64,000 nucleotides of DNA from Paractinoplanes lichenicola (GTDB taxonomy: Bacteria; Actinomycetota; Actinomycetes; Mycobacteriales; Micromonosporaceae). The notes beneath the pieces are model-generated. The model did no database searches. It saw only the letters and a list, made by a program, of their open reading frames with translations, and was not told where the DNA came from. The DNA is taken from the NCBI RefSeq assembly GCF_016785085.1, contig NZ_JAENHO010000003.1, positions 124,001 through 188,000 on the forward strand. The letters run 5' to 3'. The position numbers were made by a program, and so were the translations under genes. Below are positions 53,903 to 61,621 of the stretch, in pieces. Within the stretch, counting starts at the first letter, position 1, and each line of letters opens with the position of its first letter.

Positions 53903-54258
53903 ACGAGGGCCTGCGCGCCGTCCGACATGATCTCCTCGACGAAGACGGCCGCGCCGGCGATGCGGATGCCGGGCAGCACCTTGTCGGGCGTGATGTCGCG
54001 GCGGGCCGCGCACTGGGTGCAGGCCGTCACCCGGCCCGCCGTGAGCAGCAGGTCGAGCAGGTCGGGCAGCGGCGCCGCGTGCGGCAGGTCGAACTCGGCG
54101 GCCCGGCCGGGCAGGGCGAACCAGGTCGACTCGCCGGTGAGCCAGAACGAGACGTCCACCCCGGACGAAACGGCCGTGCTGGCCACGGTGAATGCCTGCG
54201 AGCAGCGCTCCGGCGCGTCCGCGCCCGCGGTTGCCTTGACGACCAGCAAGCGTGTCAT
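53896..54258 (-). CDS. DsrE/DsrF-like family protein
   Basis: A 120-residue DsrE-fold protein: LLVVKATAGADAPERCSQAFTVASTAVSSGVDVSFWLTGESTW at the start, and a conserved Cys pair in TACTQCAARR (about 79-82). Homologs relay sulfur or act as peroxiredoxin-like proteins; the partner is unknown. TATGCT is 7 nt before ATG 54258. Confidence 0.83.
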   Translation of the reverse strand: MTRLLVVKATAGADAPERCSQAFTVASTAVSSGVDVSFWLTGESTWFALPGRAAEFDLPHAAPLPDLLDLLLTAGRVTACTQCAARRDITPDKVLPGIRIAGAAVFVEEIMSDGAQALVY

Positions 54259-54265
54259 GGCGGCC

Positions 54266-54271
54266 AGCATA
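54266..54271 (-). promoter_or_regulatory. -10 element TATGCT, leaderless type
   Basis: This minus-strand -10 of the DsrE gene overlaps TAAGAT (54270-54275) on the + strand, a candidate -10 for the 34-residue protein gene. Confidence 0.45.
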
Positions 54272-54284
54272 AGATGGCCCGGTC

Positions 54285-54389
54285 ATGGTTACGGAAATCG
54301 GGTTCGTGAGCCTGCTGGTCGCCGGTCTCGGCGCGCTGGCGGGCGGGTTCGGCTATCTGGCGATGCGGGTTTCGAGGGGGCGTTGGTGA
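54285..54389 (+). CDS. 34-residue single-helix membrane microprotein
   Basis: ATG 54285 to TGA 54389. It starts MVTEIGF, has one Gly/Ala/Leu-rich helix (SLLVAGLGALAGGFGYLAM) and ends RVSRGRW, so its C-terminus is probably cytosolic. The next gene starts GTG 54386 inside its stop (GTGA). The coupling and the membrane-protein composition argue for a real gene. Function unknown. Confidence 0.65.
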   Translation: MVTEIGFVSLLVAGLGALAGGFGYLAMRVSRGRW

Positions 54390-54988
54390 GCGATCAGCAG
54401 GAGAATCCGCTGGGCCCACCGCCCTGGCTCAACGCCCCACCGGTCGACCCTTATCCGTACGAGGACACCCACGACCTGCGGCAGGGCGCCGACCTCAACC
54501 CGGCGCTGCTCGGCCTGCTGCCCTTCGTCGGGCTGTGGCGCGGCCGCGGCCAGGGCGGGTTCCCGGCCGAGAAGGACTACGACTTCGCGCAGGAGGTGCG
54601 GATCAGCCACGACGGCCGGCCGTTCCTGCGGTTCGAGTCGCGCTCGTGGCTGCTCGACGACGAGTCGAAGCCGATCGGCGAGTGGTCGGTCGAGTCGGGC
54701 TTCTGGCGTCCGGTGCTCGACGACGGCCGTGCGACCGACGAGATGGAAGCCGTCATGGTCAACCCGGACGGGGTCGCCGAGATTTACGTCGGCAAGACCA
54801 TCGGCCCCACCCGGCTCGAGATCGAGGCCGACGCGATCGCCTACACCCCCACCGGTCAGCACCTCACCGGCTCGCAGCGGATCTTCGGCATCGTCGACGG
54901 TGCGCTGCTCTACGCCCAGTTCGTGTCGATCGACAAGAGCGAGATCAAGCCGCACATGTCGGCGCGACTGCTCAGGGTCGGCGGCTGA
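54386..54988 (+). CDS. nitrobindin-like (FABP-family/DUF1794) heme-binding protein
   Basis: A 200-residue 10-stranded barrel protein. The hallmark GLWRGRGQGGFP (GxWxGxG, about 49-60) and the C-terminal KPHMSARLLR with the candidate heme-ligand His are present. Nitrobindins bind ferric heme and can isomerise peroxynitrite to nitrate. GTG 54386 is fixed by the overlap with the upstream microprotein. A Pro-rich N-terminal extension of about 30 residues is present. Confidence 0.88.
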   Translation: MSDQQENPLGPPPWLNAPPVDPYPYEDTHDLRQGADLNPALLGLLPFVGLWRGRGQGGFPAEKDYDFAQEVRISHDGRPFLRFESRSWLLDDESKPIGEWSVESGFWRPVLDDGRATDEMEAVMVNPDGVAEIYVGKTIGPTRLEIEADAIAYTPTGQHLTGSQRIFGIVDGALLYAQFVSIDKSEIKPHMSARLLRVGG

Positions 54989-55000
54989 GCACAGAGGGCG

Positions 55001-55006
55001 TAATCT
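55001..55006 (+). promoter_or_regulatory. -10 element TAATCT, leaderless type
   Basis: TAATCT is 7 nt before GTG 55014. Confidence 0.5.
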
Positions 55007-55013
55007 TGGCTGC

Positions 55014-55433
55014 GTGTCCGCCTCCGCCCTTGCCGCCATGCTCCGCGAGCGTGGCCTGCGGCTCACCCCGCAGCGCCAGCTGATCCTGGAGGCGGTGCAC
55101 GAGCTGGGTCACGCCACCCCCGAGCAGGTGCACAACCATGTGCGCGAACGCGCCGCCGGGGTCAACATCACCACCGTCTATCGCACCCTCGAGCTGCTCG
55201 AGGAGCTCGGGCTGGTCAACCACACGCACCTGTCGCACGGGTCGCCGACCTATCACGCGGCGGGTGAGGATCAGCACGTTCACCTCGTCTGCCGTGGATG
55301 TGGGTCGATCAGTGAGGTAGACCCGAGTGTGATGGAGCCGGTGACCGACCGGCTGCTGAGCGAGCGCGACTTCCGCGTCGACGTGGGGCACGTGTCGCTC
55401 TTCGGCGTTTGCGGTGACTGCAAGGAGCTGTGA
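55014..55433 (+). CDS. Fur-family regulator, Nur-like
   Basis: 139 residues. The winged helix (RLTPQRQLILEAVHELGHATPEQV, VNITTVYRTLELLEELGLV) is followed by a metal and dimer domain with QHVHLVCRGCG and CGDC (two CxxC). The text is close to what I recall of the Streptomyces nickel regulator Nur, including HLSHGSPTYH and a His-rich HVHL. A true Fur or Zur role cannot be excluded. YgfZ follows after 1 bp. Confidence 0.85.
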   Translation: MSASALAAMLRERGLRLTPQRQLILEAVHELGHATPEQVHNHVRERAAGVNITTVYRTLELLEELGLVNHTHLSHGSPTYHAAGEDQHVHLVCRGCGSISEVDPSVMEPVTDRLLSERDFRVDVGHVSLFGVCGDCKEL

Positions 55434-55434
55434 G

Positions 55435-56469
55435 ATGACCGTGGTGATGGTCGAGGACCTGGACCCCTCGTCCGCCGACGCCGGGGTGCCGGCGCACTAC
55501 GGCGACCCGATGCGCGAGCAGCGCACGCTGGCCACCGCCGTGGGTCTGGTCGACCGATCGAACCGTGACGTGATCGCCGTGCCGGGCGAGGAGCGCGCCT
55601 CCTGGCTGCACACGCTGACCACTCAGCATCTGTCCGGCCTGTCGGCCGGGCAGGGCACCGAGCTGCTGGTCCTCTCGCCGAACGGCCACGTCGAGCAGCA
55701 CGCGATGGTGACCGAGGACGGCACGACCACGTGGCTCGACACCGAACCGGGCGCGGGCGCGGGCCTGCTCAAATACCTCGAGATGATGCGCTTCTTCACG
55801 CGCGTCGAGCCGCGGGACGCCACGGCGGAACTGGCCGTGCTGTCCCTCGTGGGCCCGGGCGCGGCCGACGTCATCCCCGGCCTGGCCGAGCCGAAGGTCA
55901 ACACGGTGCCGGGCGCCAAGTTCGCCGCCGGCGATGTCCCGCCCGGATCGACCAGCCTCTACGCCGTACGGGAAACCGATTTTGGTCTTGCTCGCCGGGT
56001 GCCGCTCGGGATCGACCTGCTCGTGCCCCGCTCGGAGAAGACGGCGGTGATCGAGAAGCTCGGCGTCCCCCTGGCCGGGCTGTGGGCCTACGAGGCGCTC
56101 CGGGTCGAGCGGCACACCCCCCGGCTGGGCTGGGAGACCGACCACCGCACGATCCCGGCCGAGGCCGAGTTCCTGGCGGCCGCCGTGCATCTCGACAAGG
56201 GCTGCTATCGCGGGCAGGAGACGGTGGCCCGCGTGCACCATCTCGGCCGCCCGCCCCGCCGCCTCGCCCTGCTGCATTTCGACGGCATCGCCACCGACCA
56301 GCCGCCGGTCAAGGGCACCCCGGTGGTGCGCGAGGGGCGCGAGGTCGGCTTCATCGGCACCGCCGTGCGCCACCACGAGCTGGGTCTCATCGCCCTCGCC
56401 GTGCTCAAGCGCACCGCCACCGACGGGCTGACGGTGGGCGATTCAGCGGTGGCGGTCGACGAACACTAA
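55435..56469 (+). CDS. ygfZ: folate-binding YgfZ/CAF17-like iron-sulfur protein
   Basis: 344 residues, a glycine-cleavage T-protein-like fold. The diagnostic motif DKGCYRGQETVARV (consensus K-G-C-Y-x-G-Q-E) is at about 253-266. It helps keep or repair some Fe-S enzymes with tetrahydrofolate. ATG 55435 is preceded by AAGGAG at 55422-55427, inside the end of the Fur gene. Confidence 0.92.
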   Translation: MTVVMVEDLDPSSADAGVPAHYGDPMREQRTLATAVGLVDRSNRDVIAVPGEERASWLHTLTTQHLSGLSAGQGTELLVLSPNGHVEQHAMVTEDGTTTWLDTEPGAGAGLLKYLEMMRFFTRVEPRDATAELAVLSLVGPGAADVIPGLAEPKVNTVPGAKFAAGDVPPGSTSLYAVRETDFGLARRVPLGIDLLVPRSEKTAVIEKLGVPLAGLWAYEALRVERHTPRLGWETDHRTIPAEAEFLAAAVHLDKGCYRGQETVARVHHLGRPPRRLALLHFDGIATDQPPVKGTPVVREGREVGFIGTAVRHHELGLIALAVLKRTATDGLTVGDSAVAVDEH

Positions 56470-56472
56470 GGT
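56467..56472 (+). promoter_or_regulatory. -10 element TAAGGT, leaderless type
   Basis: TAAGGT overlaps the ygfZ stop codon and is 7 nt before ATG 56480. Confidence 0.45.
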
Positions 56473-56479
56473 CACAGCC

Positions 56480-57313
56480 ATGACCGGGACCGTGATCACT
56501 GTTGCTCCGACCGGCGCCGAAAGCAGCAAGGCCGACGTGCCCGCGCTGCCCGTCACGCTCGACGAACTCGTGGCCACCGCCAAGGAGTGCGAAGCGCTGG
56601 GCGCCGCCATCATCCACGTCCACATCCGGGACGCCGAGGCCCGGCCGACCCTCGACCAGGGCCGGCTGCGAGCCACCGTGAGCGCGCTGCGCGAGTCGAC
56701 CGGCCTGATCGTGCAGCTCTCCTCGGGCGGCGCGGTCACCGATCCGGAGTCCGACCGGCTGGCCGTGCTCGACGCCGGGCCCGAGATGGCCTCCTGCACG
56801 ATGGGCACGGTCAACTTCGGCGACGACGTGTTCATGAACCGCTGGGAGTTCATCGTCGACCTGCACTTCCGCATGCAGGAGCGCGGCATCGTGCCGGAAT
56901 ACGAGATCTTCGACCTGGGTCAGCTGACGTCGCTGCAGCGGCTGCTGGGCAAGCACGGGCTGCCCTTCGGCGGGCACGTGCACGTCGACCTGGTGATGGG
57001 GGTGCCGGGCGGGATGCCGGCCACCGCGGCCGCGCTCGTCGCGTGCGAGCAGGCCCTGCGTGACCTGCCCGAGGGCACGACGTTCTCGGCCACCGGGATC
57101 GGGCGCGGCACCATCCCGGTCATGCTGGCCTCGCTGAGCACGGGCGGGCACCTGCGGGTCGGGCTGGAAGACACCATCACGTACGCCAAGGGCCGCCCGG
57201 TCGAGTCGAACATGCAGCTCGTGGCCCGGGCCGTCGGCTTCGCGCAGCTGGCCCAGCGCCCGCCGCTGACCGCGGCCGAGGCCCGTGAGCTGCTCGGCGT
57301 GCCGGCCCGATGA
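56480..57313 (+). CDS. BKACE family (DUF849) beta-keto acid cleavage enzyme
   Basis: A 277-residue TIM barrel. Metal and substrate residues are visible in IIHVHIRD (about 45-52), VQLSSGGA and FGGHVHVDLVMGVPGGM. The family condenses a beta-keto acid with acetyl-CoA, as in 3-keto-5-aminohexanoate cleavage of lysine fermentation, but members use many substrates. The asparaginase gene overlaps its stop, which hints at amino-acid or amide catabolism. Confidence 0.87.
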   Translation: MTGTVITVAPTGAESSKADVPALPVTLDELVATAKECEALGAAIIHVHIRDAEARPTLDQGRLRATVSALRESTGLIVQLSSGGAVTDPESDRLAVLDAGPEMASCTMGTVNFGDDVFMNRWEFIVDLHFRMQERGIVPEYEIFDLGQLTSLQRLLGKHGLPFGGHVHVDLVMGVPGGMPATAAALVACEQALRDLPEGTTFSATGIGRGTIPVMLASLSTGGHLRVGLEDTITYAKGRPVESNMQLVARAVGFAQLAQRPPLTAAEARELLGVPAR

Positions 57314-58212
57314 TCATCGCGGAGGTGGTGCGCTCGGGCTTCGTCGAGAGCGTGCACCACGGTTCGGTCTTCTCCAGCGGCGGCAGCCGGGGCGACGTGA
57401 CGACCCCGATCTTCCCGCGCTCGTCGAACAAGCCGCTCCAGACGGTCGGCATGCTCCGGGCCGGTCTCGTGCCGCGCGACGGCGCCGACCTTGCCCTGAT
57501 CAGCGGCAGCCACTTCGGCGAGCCGTTCCACGTGCAGCGGGTTCGCGAGATCCTCACGTCGGCCGGCCTCGACGTCCGCGCCCTGCGCTGCCCTGCGTCG
57601 TTGCCGCTGAACGAGAACGCCCGCGACGACTGGCTGCGCGCGGGCGGCGGCCCCGAACGGGTGCTGATGAACTGCTCGGGCAAGCACGCCGGCATGCTCG
57701 CGACCTGCGTGGCCAACGACTGGCCGCTCGAGACGTATCGCGAGGCGGCGCACCCGCTGCAGGTGGCGATCGCCGACGCGGTCGCCGACCTGGCCGGCGA
57801 GCGGATCACGGCGACCGGCGTCGACGGCTGTGGCGCGCCCGTGCTGGCCCTGTCGCTGACCGGGCTCGCGCGCGCGTTCGAGCGGCTGGTCGCGGCCGAG
57901 CCGGGCAGTCCCGAGCGCCGGGTGGCCGACGAGATGCGGGCCCATCCCGAGCTGGTGGCGGGCACCGGGGCCGACGACACCGTGCTGATGGCGGCCGTGC
58001 CGGGCCTGCTGGCCAAGGGCGGGGCCGAGGGCGTGGTGGCGGTCGCCGTGCCCGCCGTGGGCGCGGTGGCCCTCAAGATCGACGACGGCGGGATGCGGGC
58101 GCGCACCCCGGTTCTCCTCGCCGAGCTGCGTAAACTCGGCGTGAGCGTGCCGCTGATGGAGGAGCTGGTCCTGGGTGGGGGAGAGCCGGTAGGGCAGGTC
58201 AGACCCAGGTAG
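57310..58212 (+). CDS. asparaginase of the Rhizobium/AsnA-II type
   Basis: 300 residues. It belongs to the asparaginase class unrelated to E. coli AnsA/B. Key motifs are RSSNKPLQ (S-x-x-K catalytic pair, about 37-44), NCSGKHAGM (about 121-129) and VDGCGAPV (about 176-183; the Cys binds zinc in the R. etli enzyme). It hydrolyses asparagine or a related amide. The ATG is coupled to the BKACE gene by ATGA. Confidence 0.9.
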   Translation: MIIAEVVRSGFVESVHHGSVFSSGGSRGDVTTPIFPRSSNKPLQTVGMLRAGLVPRDGADLALISGSHFGEPFHVQRVREILTSAGLDVRALRCPASLPLNENARDDWLRAGGGPERVLMNCSGKHAGMLATCVANDWPLETYREAAHPLQVAIADAVADLAGERITATGVDGCGAPVLALSLTGLARAFERLVAAEPGSPERRVADEMRAHPELVAGTGADDTVLMAAVPGLLAKGGAEGVVAVAVPAVGAVALKIDDGGMRARTPVLLAELRKLGVSVPLMEELVLGGGEPVGQVRPR

Positions 58213-58235
58213 GACCCCTACGGGTGACTCGTTTC

Positions 58236-58289
58236 ACGCTAGCTGGAGTTAGCGTTTTGCTTGCAAGAGCTAGCACCCGGGGCTAGCTT
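58236..58289 (+). promoter_or_regulatory. operator palindromes and -10 of the XRE-hbhA operon
   Basis: Site 1: ACGCTAGCT-GG-AGTTAGCGT (58236-58255), a palindrome with one mismatch. Site 2: AGCTAGC (58268-58274) and GCTAGCT (58282-58288) as a 7-bp inverted repeat with 7-bp spacer. Site 2 covers the -10 TAGCTT (58284-58289), which is 7 nt before ATG 58297. Autoregulation by the XRE protein is likely. Confidence 0.65.
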
Positions 58290-58296
58290 CGAATGC

Positions 58297-58695
58297 ATGG
58301 CCACACCCAAGGATCTGCCTGAGGACATCGGCGGTTTCATCCGTGACCTCCGGCAGACCGCGAAGATCTCGCTGCGCCAGCTCGCCGACCGGGCGGGCGT
58401 GAGCAACCCGTATCTCAGCCAGATCGAGCGTGGCCTGCGCAAGCCCAGTGCCGAGGTGCTGCAGCAGATCGCCAGCGCGCTGCGGGTGTCGACGCCCGCG
58501 ATGTATTTGCGGGCCGGCCTGCTCGACAGCGAGGGGCAGCAGGGTGTGCTGGCCGCGGTCGCCGCCGATCCCGAGCTGACGATCGCGCAGAAGCAGACGC
58601 TGTCCCAGATCTACGAGACGTTCCGCAACGAGAACGCGCGCACCAAGCAGGACTCCGCCGAAGCCACCACTCCGACTCCCGAGGAGCAGAAATGA
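58297..58695 (+). CDS. XRE-family transcriptional regulator
   Basis: 132 residues. A helix-turn-helix (about 12-66) reads LRQLADRAGVSNPYLSQIERGLRKPSAEVLQQIASAL, followed by a short helical region and a charged tail. It is the regulator that in mycobacteria (Rv0474-like order, from memory) precedes hbhA and a small membrane protein; the same order is seen here. ATG 58297 lies 7 nt after the -10 hexamer. Confidence 0.88.
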   Translation: MATPKDLPEDIGGFIRDLRQTAKISLRQLADRAGVSNPYLSQIERGLRKPSAEVLQQIASALRVSTPAMYLRAGLLDSEGQQGVLAAVAADPELTIAQKQTLSQIYETFRNENARTKQDSAEATTPTPEEQK

Positions 58696-59162
58696 CCGAG
58701 CAGACCAAGACCCGCTTCCCCGCCCCGCTCTACGCCGCGGCCGGCGCCGGTGACATCGCCGTCGAGCAGCTGCGCAAGCTGCCCGCCGTGATCAACGACC
58801 TCAGCGAGCGCGCCGCCGCCTCGCTCCGCACCTACAACGAGCAGGCCGGCACCAAGGCCGCCGAGCTGCGCGACAAGGCCTCCACCACCGACTTCGAGGC
58901 GCTCCGGGGCAACGCGGCCAGCGTGGCCACCTCGTTCGCCCAGATCGCCCAGGACCGCGCCGTCGCGGCGTACACCGCGCTGGTCGCCCGGGGCGAGCGC
59001 GTCGTCGGCACCGGCGTCGTCGAGGCCGCCGACGTGGTCAACGCCGACATCGAGAAGACCGAGGAGCCGGCCGCCATCGAGGCCGCCGACAAGGTCGTCG
59101 AGACGGCCGACGAGAAGCCCGCTGCGACCCCCAAGCCCCGCAAGCGCGCCGCTTCCAAGTGA
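58692..59162 (+). CDS. HbhA-like (heparin-binding hemagglutinin) protein
   Basis: 156 residues. The N-terminus KTRFPAPLYAAAGAGDIAVEQLRKLP is typical of HbhA, followed by a coiled-coil region (about 35-110) and an Ala/Lys/Pro-rich tail ending PKPRKRAASK. Mycobacterial HbhA binds heparan sulfate and lipid domains; in a soil actinomycete a role in membrane or lipid organisation is more plausible. The start overlaps the XRE stop (ATGA). Confidence 0.82.
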   Translation: MTEQTKTRFPAPLYAAAGAGDIAVEQLRKLPAVINDLSERAAASLRTYNEQAGTKAAELRDKASTTDFEALRGNAASVATSFAQIAQDRAVAAYTALVARGERVVGTGVVEAADVVNADIEKTEEPAAIEAADKVVETADEKPAATPKPRKRAASK

Positions 59163-59183
59163 CAACCCGGCACGACATGATCA

Positions 59184-59211
59184 GCGGGGCCCGGCATCTG
59201 CTGGGCCCCGC
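59184..59211 (+). terminator. GC-rich hairpin after the HbhA-like gene
   Basis: GCGGGGCCC (59184-59192) pairs with GGGCCCCGC (59203-59211), 10-nt loop. No T-run follows; the next -10 starts 5 bp later. Confidence 0.6.
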
Positions 59212-59215
59212 GGCA

Positions 59216-59221
59216 TAGACT
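59216..59221 (+). promoter_or_regulatory. -10 element TAGACT, leaderless type
   Basis: TAGACT is 7 nt before ATG 59229. Confidence 0.5.
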
Positions 59222-59228
59222 TTCCCTC

Positions 59229-59543
59229 ATGGCCTCCTCCGCGCCGATCTTCTACGCCGATGTCGTCGGCTACCTCAACCTGCTCGTCCTCATCCTTTCG
59301 CTGGTCGTCCAGGCGGTCGCGCTGATCCACTGCCTGACCCAGAAGGGCGACGGTTTCCAGGCCATCGGCACCCTGCCCAAGGGTGCGTGGGCGGCGATCC
59401 TCGCCATCTGCATCGTGCTGACCCTGCTGCTGCAGAGCGCGATCGGCATCTTCGGTCTGATCGGCATCGCCGCCGCCCTGATCTATCTGCTCGACGTCCG
59501 GCCCGGCCTGAAGGACCTGTCGGACGGCAAAGGCTTCTGGTGA
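59229..59543 (+). CDS. DUF2516 small membrane protein
   Basis: 104 residues with three helices: YLNLLVLILSLVVQAVALIHCL (about 14-35), WAAILAICIVLTLLLQ (about 58-73) and IGIFGLIGIAAALIYLLDVRP (about 76-96). KGDGFQAIGTLPKGAW between the first two is the DUF2516 signature. It follows hbhA in many Actinobacteria. Function unknown. Confidence 0.85.
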   Translation: MASSAPIFYADVVGYLNLLVLILSLVVQAVALIHCLTQKGDGFQAIGTLPKGAWAAILAICIVLTLLLQSAIGIFGLIGIAAALIYLLDVRPGLKDLSDGKGFW

Positions 59544-60424
59544 GGCGGTTCGGCCCGCCGCCACCCGATGGCGGGCCCCGCCTGCATCGTGCCGACCCGA
59601 CCGGGCCGCGCTCGGGCCGCCCGACCCTGCCCGGCCCGCCGACCGAGCTCATTTCCACCCCTTCCGGCGTACGCCTGGAGCAGTTGATCACCGGGATCGG
59701 CGAGCCCGTCACCGTCTTCGCGCACGGGCTGGGCGGCGACATCTCCGGCACCCGCCCGCTGGGCAGCGCGGTCACCGGCCGCCGGGTGTTCTTTCACTTC
59801 CGCGGGCATGGCCGCTCCGACGCCCCGGTCGGCCCGTGGAGCTTCGCCGACCTGGCCGACGACCTGCGCGGCGTGGCCGACCTGACCGGCGCCACCCGGG
59901 CGCTCGGGGTCAGCATGGGCGCGGGCGCCCTGGCCCGGCTGATCGGCGACACGCCCGACCGGTTCGAGCGGGTCGTCTTCTATCTGCCCGCGCCGCTCGA
60001 CGGCACCCGGCCCGCGGCCGCCGAGGCCCGCGTCGAGAGGCTGCTGGCCGCGGTCGAGTCGGGCGAGGCGGCGTCGATCGCGGCGGCCGTCGAGGCGGAG
60101 CTGCCGCCCTCGGTGCGCAACACGCCGACCGGGTGGAGCTTCCTGCGCCAGCGGGTCGAGCAGTTGCAGCGTGACGGCCTGGCCTCCGAGCTGACGACGC
60201 TGTGGCACGAGCCCGCGGTGCCCGACGAGTCGGCCCTGCGGGCCTTCCGGGGGCGGGCGCTGGTGCTCGGCTGCCTGGGCGACGAGGTGCACCCGGTGGC
60301 CTGGGCCGAGCGGCTGGCCGGGCTGCTGCCGGGGGCCGAGCTGCACATATACGAACGCCCGGCTGTTCTGTGGAACAACCGGGCGGAGCTTCGTACGCGT
60401 ATTTCTACGTTTCTGAATTCCTAA
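59540..60424 (+). CDS. alpha/beta-hydrolase-fold protein, possibly inactive
   Basis: 294 residues. The oxyanion region VTVFAHGLGGD, FRGHGRSDAP and the nucleophile elbow GVSMGAGAL are present, and LGDEVHPVAWAERL offers an acidic residue. The usual catalytic His near the C-terminus is not seen; that position reads ERPAVLWNNRAEL. It may be inactive or use another residue. GTG 59540 overlaps the DUF2516 stop as GTGA. Confidence 0.75.
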   Translation: MRRFGPPPPDGGPRLHRADPTGPRSGRPTLPGPPTELISTPSGVRLEQLITGIGEPVTVFAHGLGGDISGTRPLGSAVTGRRVFFHFRGHGRSDAPVGPWSFADLADDLRGVADLTGATRALGVSMGAGALARLIGDTPDRFERVVFYLPAPLDGTRPAAAEARVERLLAAVESGEAASIAAAVEAELPPSVRNTPTGWSFLRQRVEQLQRDGLASELTTLWHEPAVPDESALRAFRGRALVLGCLGDEVHPVAWAERLAGLLPGAELHIYERPAVLWNNRAELRTRISTFLNS

Positions 60425-61482
60425 CTGGCGAGCCAGACCGGGACGAAGTAGTCCTCGCTGCTCCAGTTGGCGACCTTGTCGATCGCCATCGGCCAGATCT
60501 CGAAGTGCCAGCCCTTGGACAGCCCGGCCACCGACCGCGACGCCCAGGCGCCGGCCGAGGTGACCGGCGCGCGGTCCTCGACGCCGGCGGGCAGCGAGCT
60601 CAGCGCCTGACCGGTGTACTTGAACCACTTCTTGGTGTCGAAGTTGTACATGTACATGCCGGCGGCGTCGGTCCACTTCAGCAGGATGATGCTGACGTAG
60701 TCGACCCCGGCCTGCGCGTCGCTGGCCGTGCCCCGGACCGTGGTCCACGAGCTCGCCTTGTTCGGGCTGGCCGGGAACTTCACCGCGACCCGCGGGGCCG
60801 TCTTGTCGTACGCGACGTTGAGCGGCGACGCGTTGCGGGCCGCCTTGCCCTTGTCGTTGGTGAACTCGACCTTCGGCGTGAAGGTGCCGTGCTCGAAGTA
60901 GTGCGGGACCTGCGTCGACGTCGAGCCCTCGCGCAGCAGCGTGAACTCGCCGTCGCCCCACTCGGTCCAGACCTGGGAGGCGGTCGCGGGCAGGGCGGAG
61001 GGGGTGAAGACGCCCTCGACCTGGTAGTCGTGCTCGACGCCACCGGAGACGTACGTGTTGGTGTAGATCGTGCTCTTCTGCCAGCCCAGGTTGCCGGTCG
61101 GCGCGGCCACCCCGACGGCGGCCGGGGTCAGCGTGCCCGGGCCCTCGACGGTGCCGTCGTTGAGCGTGACCGCCACCGTGAAGGTGCCGACCGCGGCGTA
61201 CGTGTGGGTCCAGCTGGTCTCGCCGGCCGCCGCGGTCTGCGCCGCGGTGCCGTCGCCCCAGTTGATGACCCGGCCGATCGCGGCGGGCTCGGTGTCGTCG
61301 TCGGCGAGGGCGCTCTGGGTCAGCGTCACCGTCTGGCCGGGCCAGATCGCCGTGCTGTCCAGGGCGTATGTGCCGGTCGGAGCCGCGCCGGCGGCCATGG
61401 CGGGCGCGCCCAGACCGACCACGCCGGCGGTGAGGACCGAGGTGAGAAGGGCGGGCAAAGCGCGACGGTAAACGAGTCTCAT
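60421..61482 (-). CDS. secreted PKD-domain protein
   Basis: 353 residues. The signal peptide (about 1-31) is MRLVYRRALPALL...APAMAAGA. A PKD-like domain (about 40-115) contains VINWGDGTA and WTHTYAAVGTFTVAVTL, and a second, diverged one contains WTEWGDGEFTLL and HYFEHGTFTPKVEF. The C-terminal part resembles other actinobacterial extracellular proteins without known activity. ATG 61482 has GGGGGA just upstream. Confidence 0.8.
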   Translation of the reverse strand: MRLVYRRALPALLTSVLTAGVVGLGAPAMAAGAAPTGTYALDSTAIWPGQTVTLTQSALADDDTEPAAIGRVINWGDGTAAQTAAAGETSWTHTYAAVGTFTVAVTLNDGTVEGPGTLTPAAVGVAAPTGNLGWQKSTIYTNTYVSGGVEHDYQVEGVFTPSALPATASQVWTEWGDGEFTLLREGSTSTQVPHYFEHGTFTPKVEFTNDKGKAARNASPLNVAYDKTAPRVAVKFPASPNKASSWTTVRGTASDAQAGVDYVSIILLKWTDAAGMYMYNFDTKKWFKYTGQALSSLPAGVEDRAPVTSAGAWASRSVAGLSKGWHFEIWPMAIDKVANWSSEDYFVPVWLAS

Positions 61483-61621
61483 CTGTCCCCCGTTGATCTG
61501 CCTCCCCTTCGAAGACAGAGAGGGGAGCCAGCGGACAATACCGGTGCGGCGGCCCATTGATCAAGCCCGTTCTTCGCGCTGAGCCGTAACCTTTTTCGGC
61601 TCTCGGCACGTTGTCTAGAAC

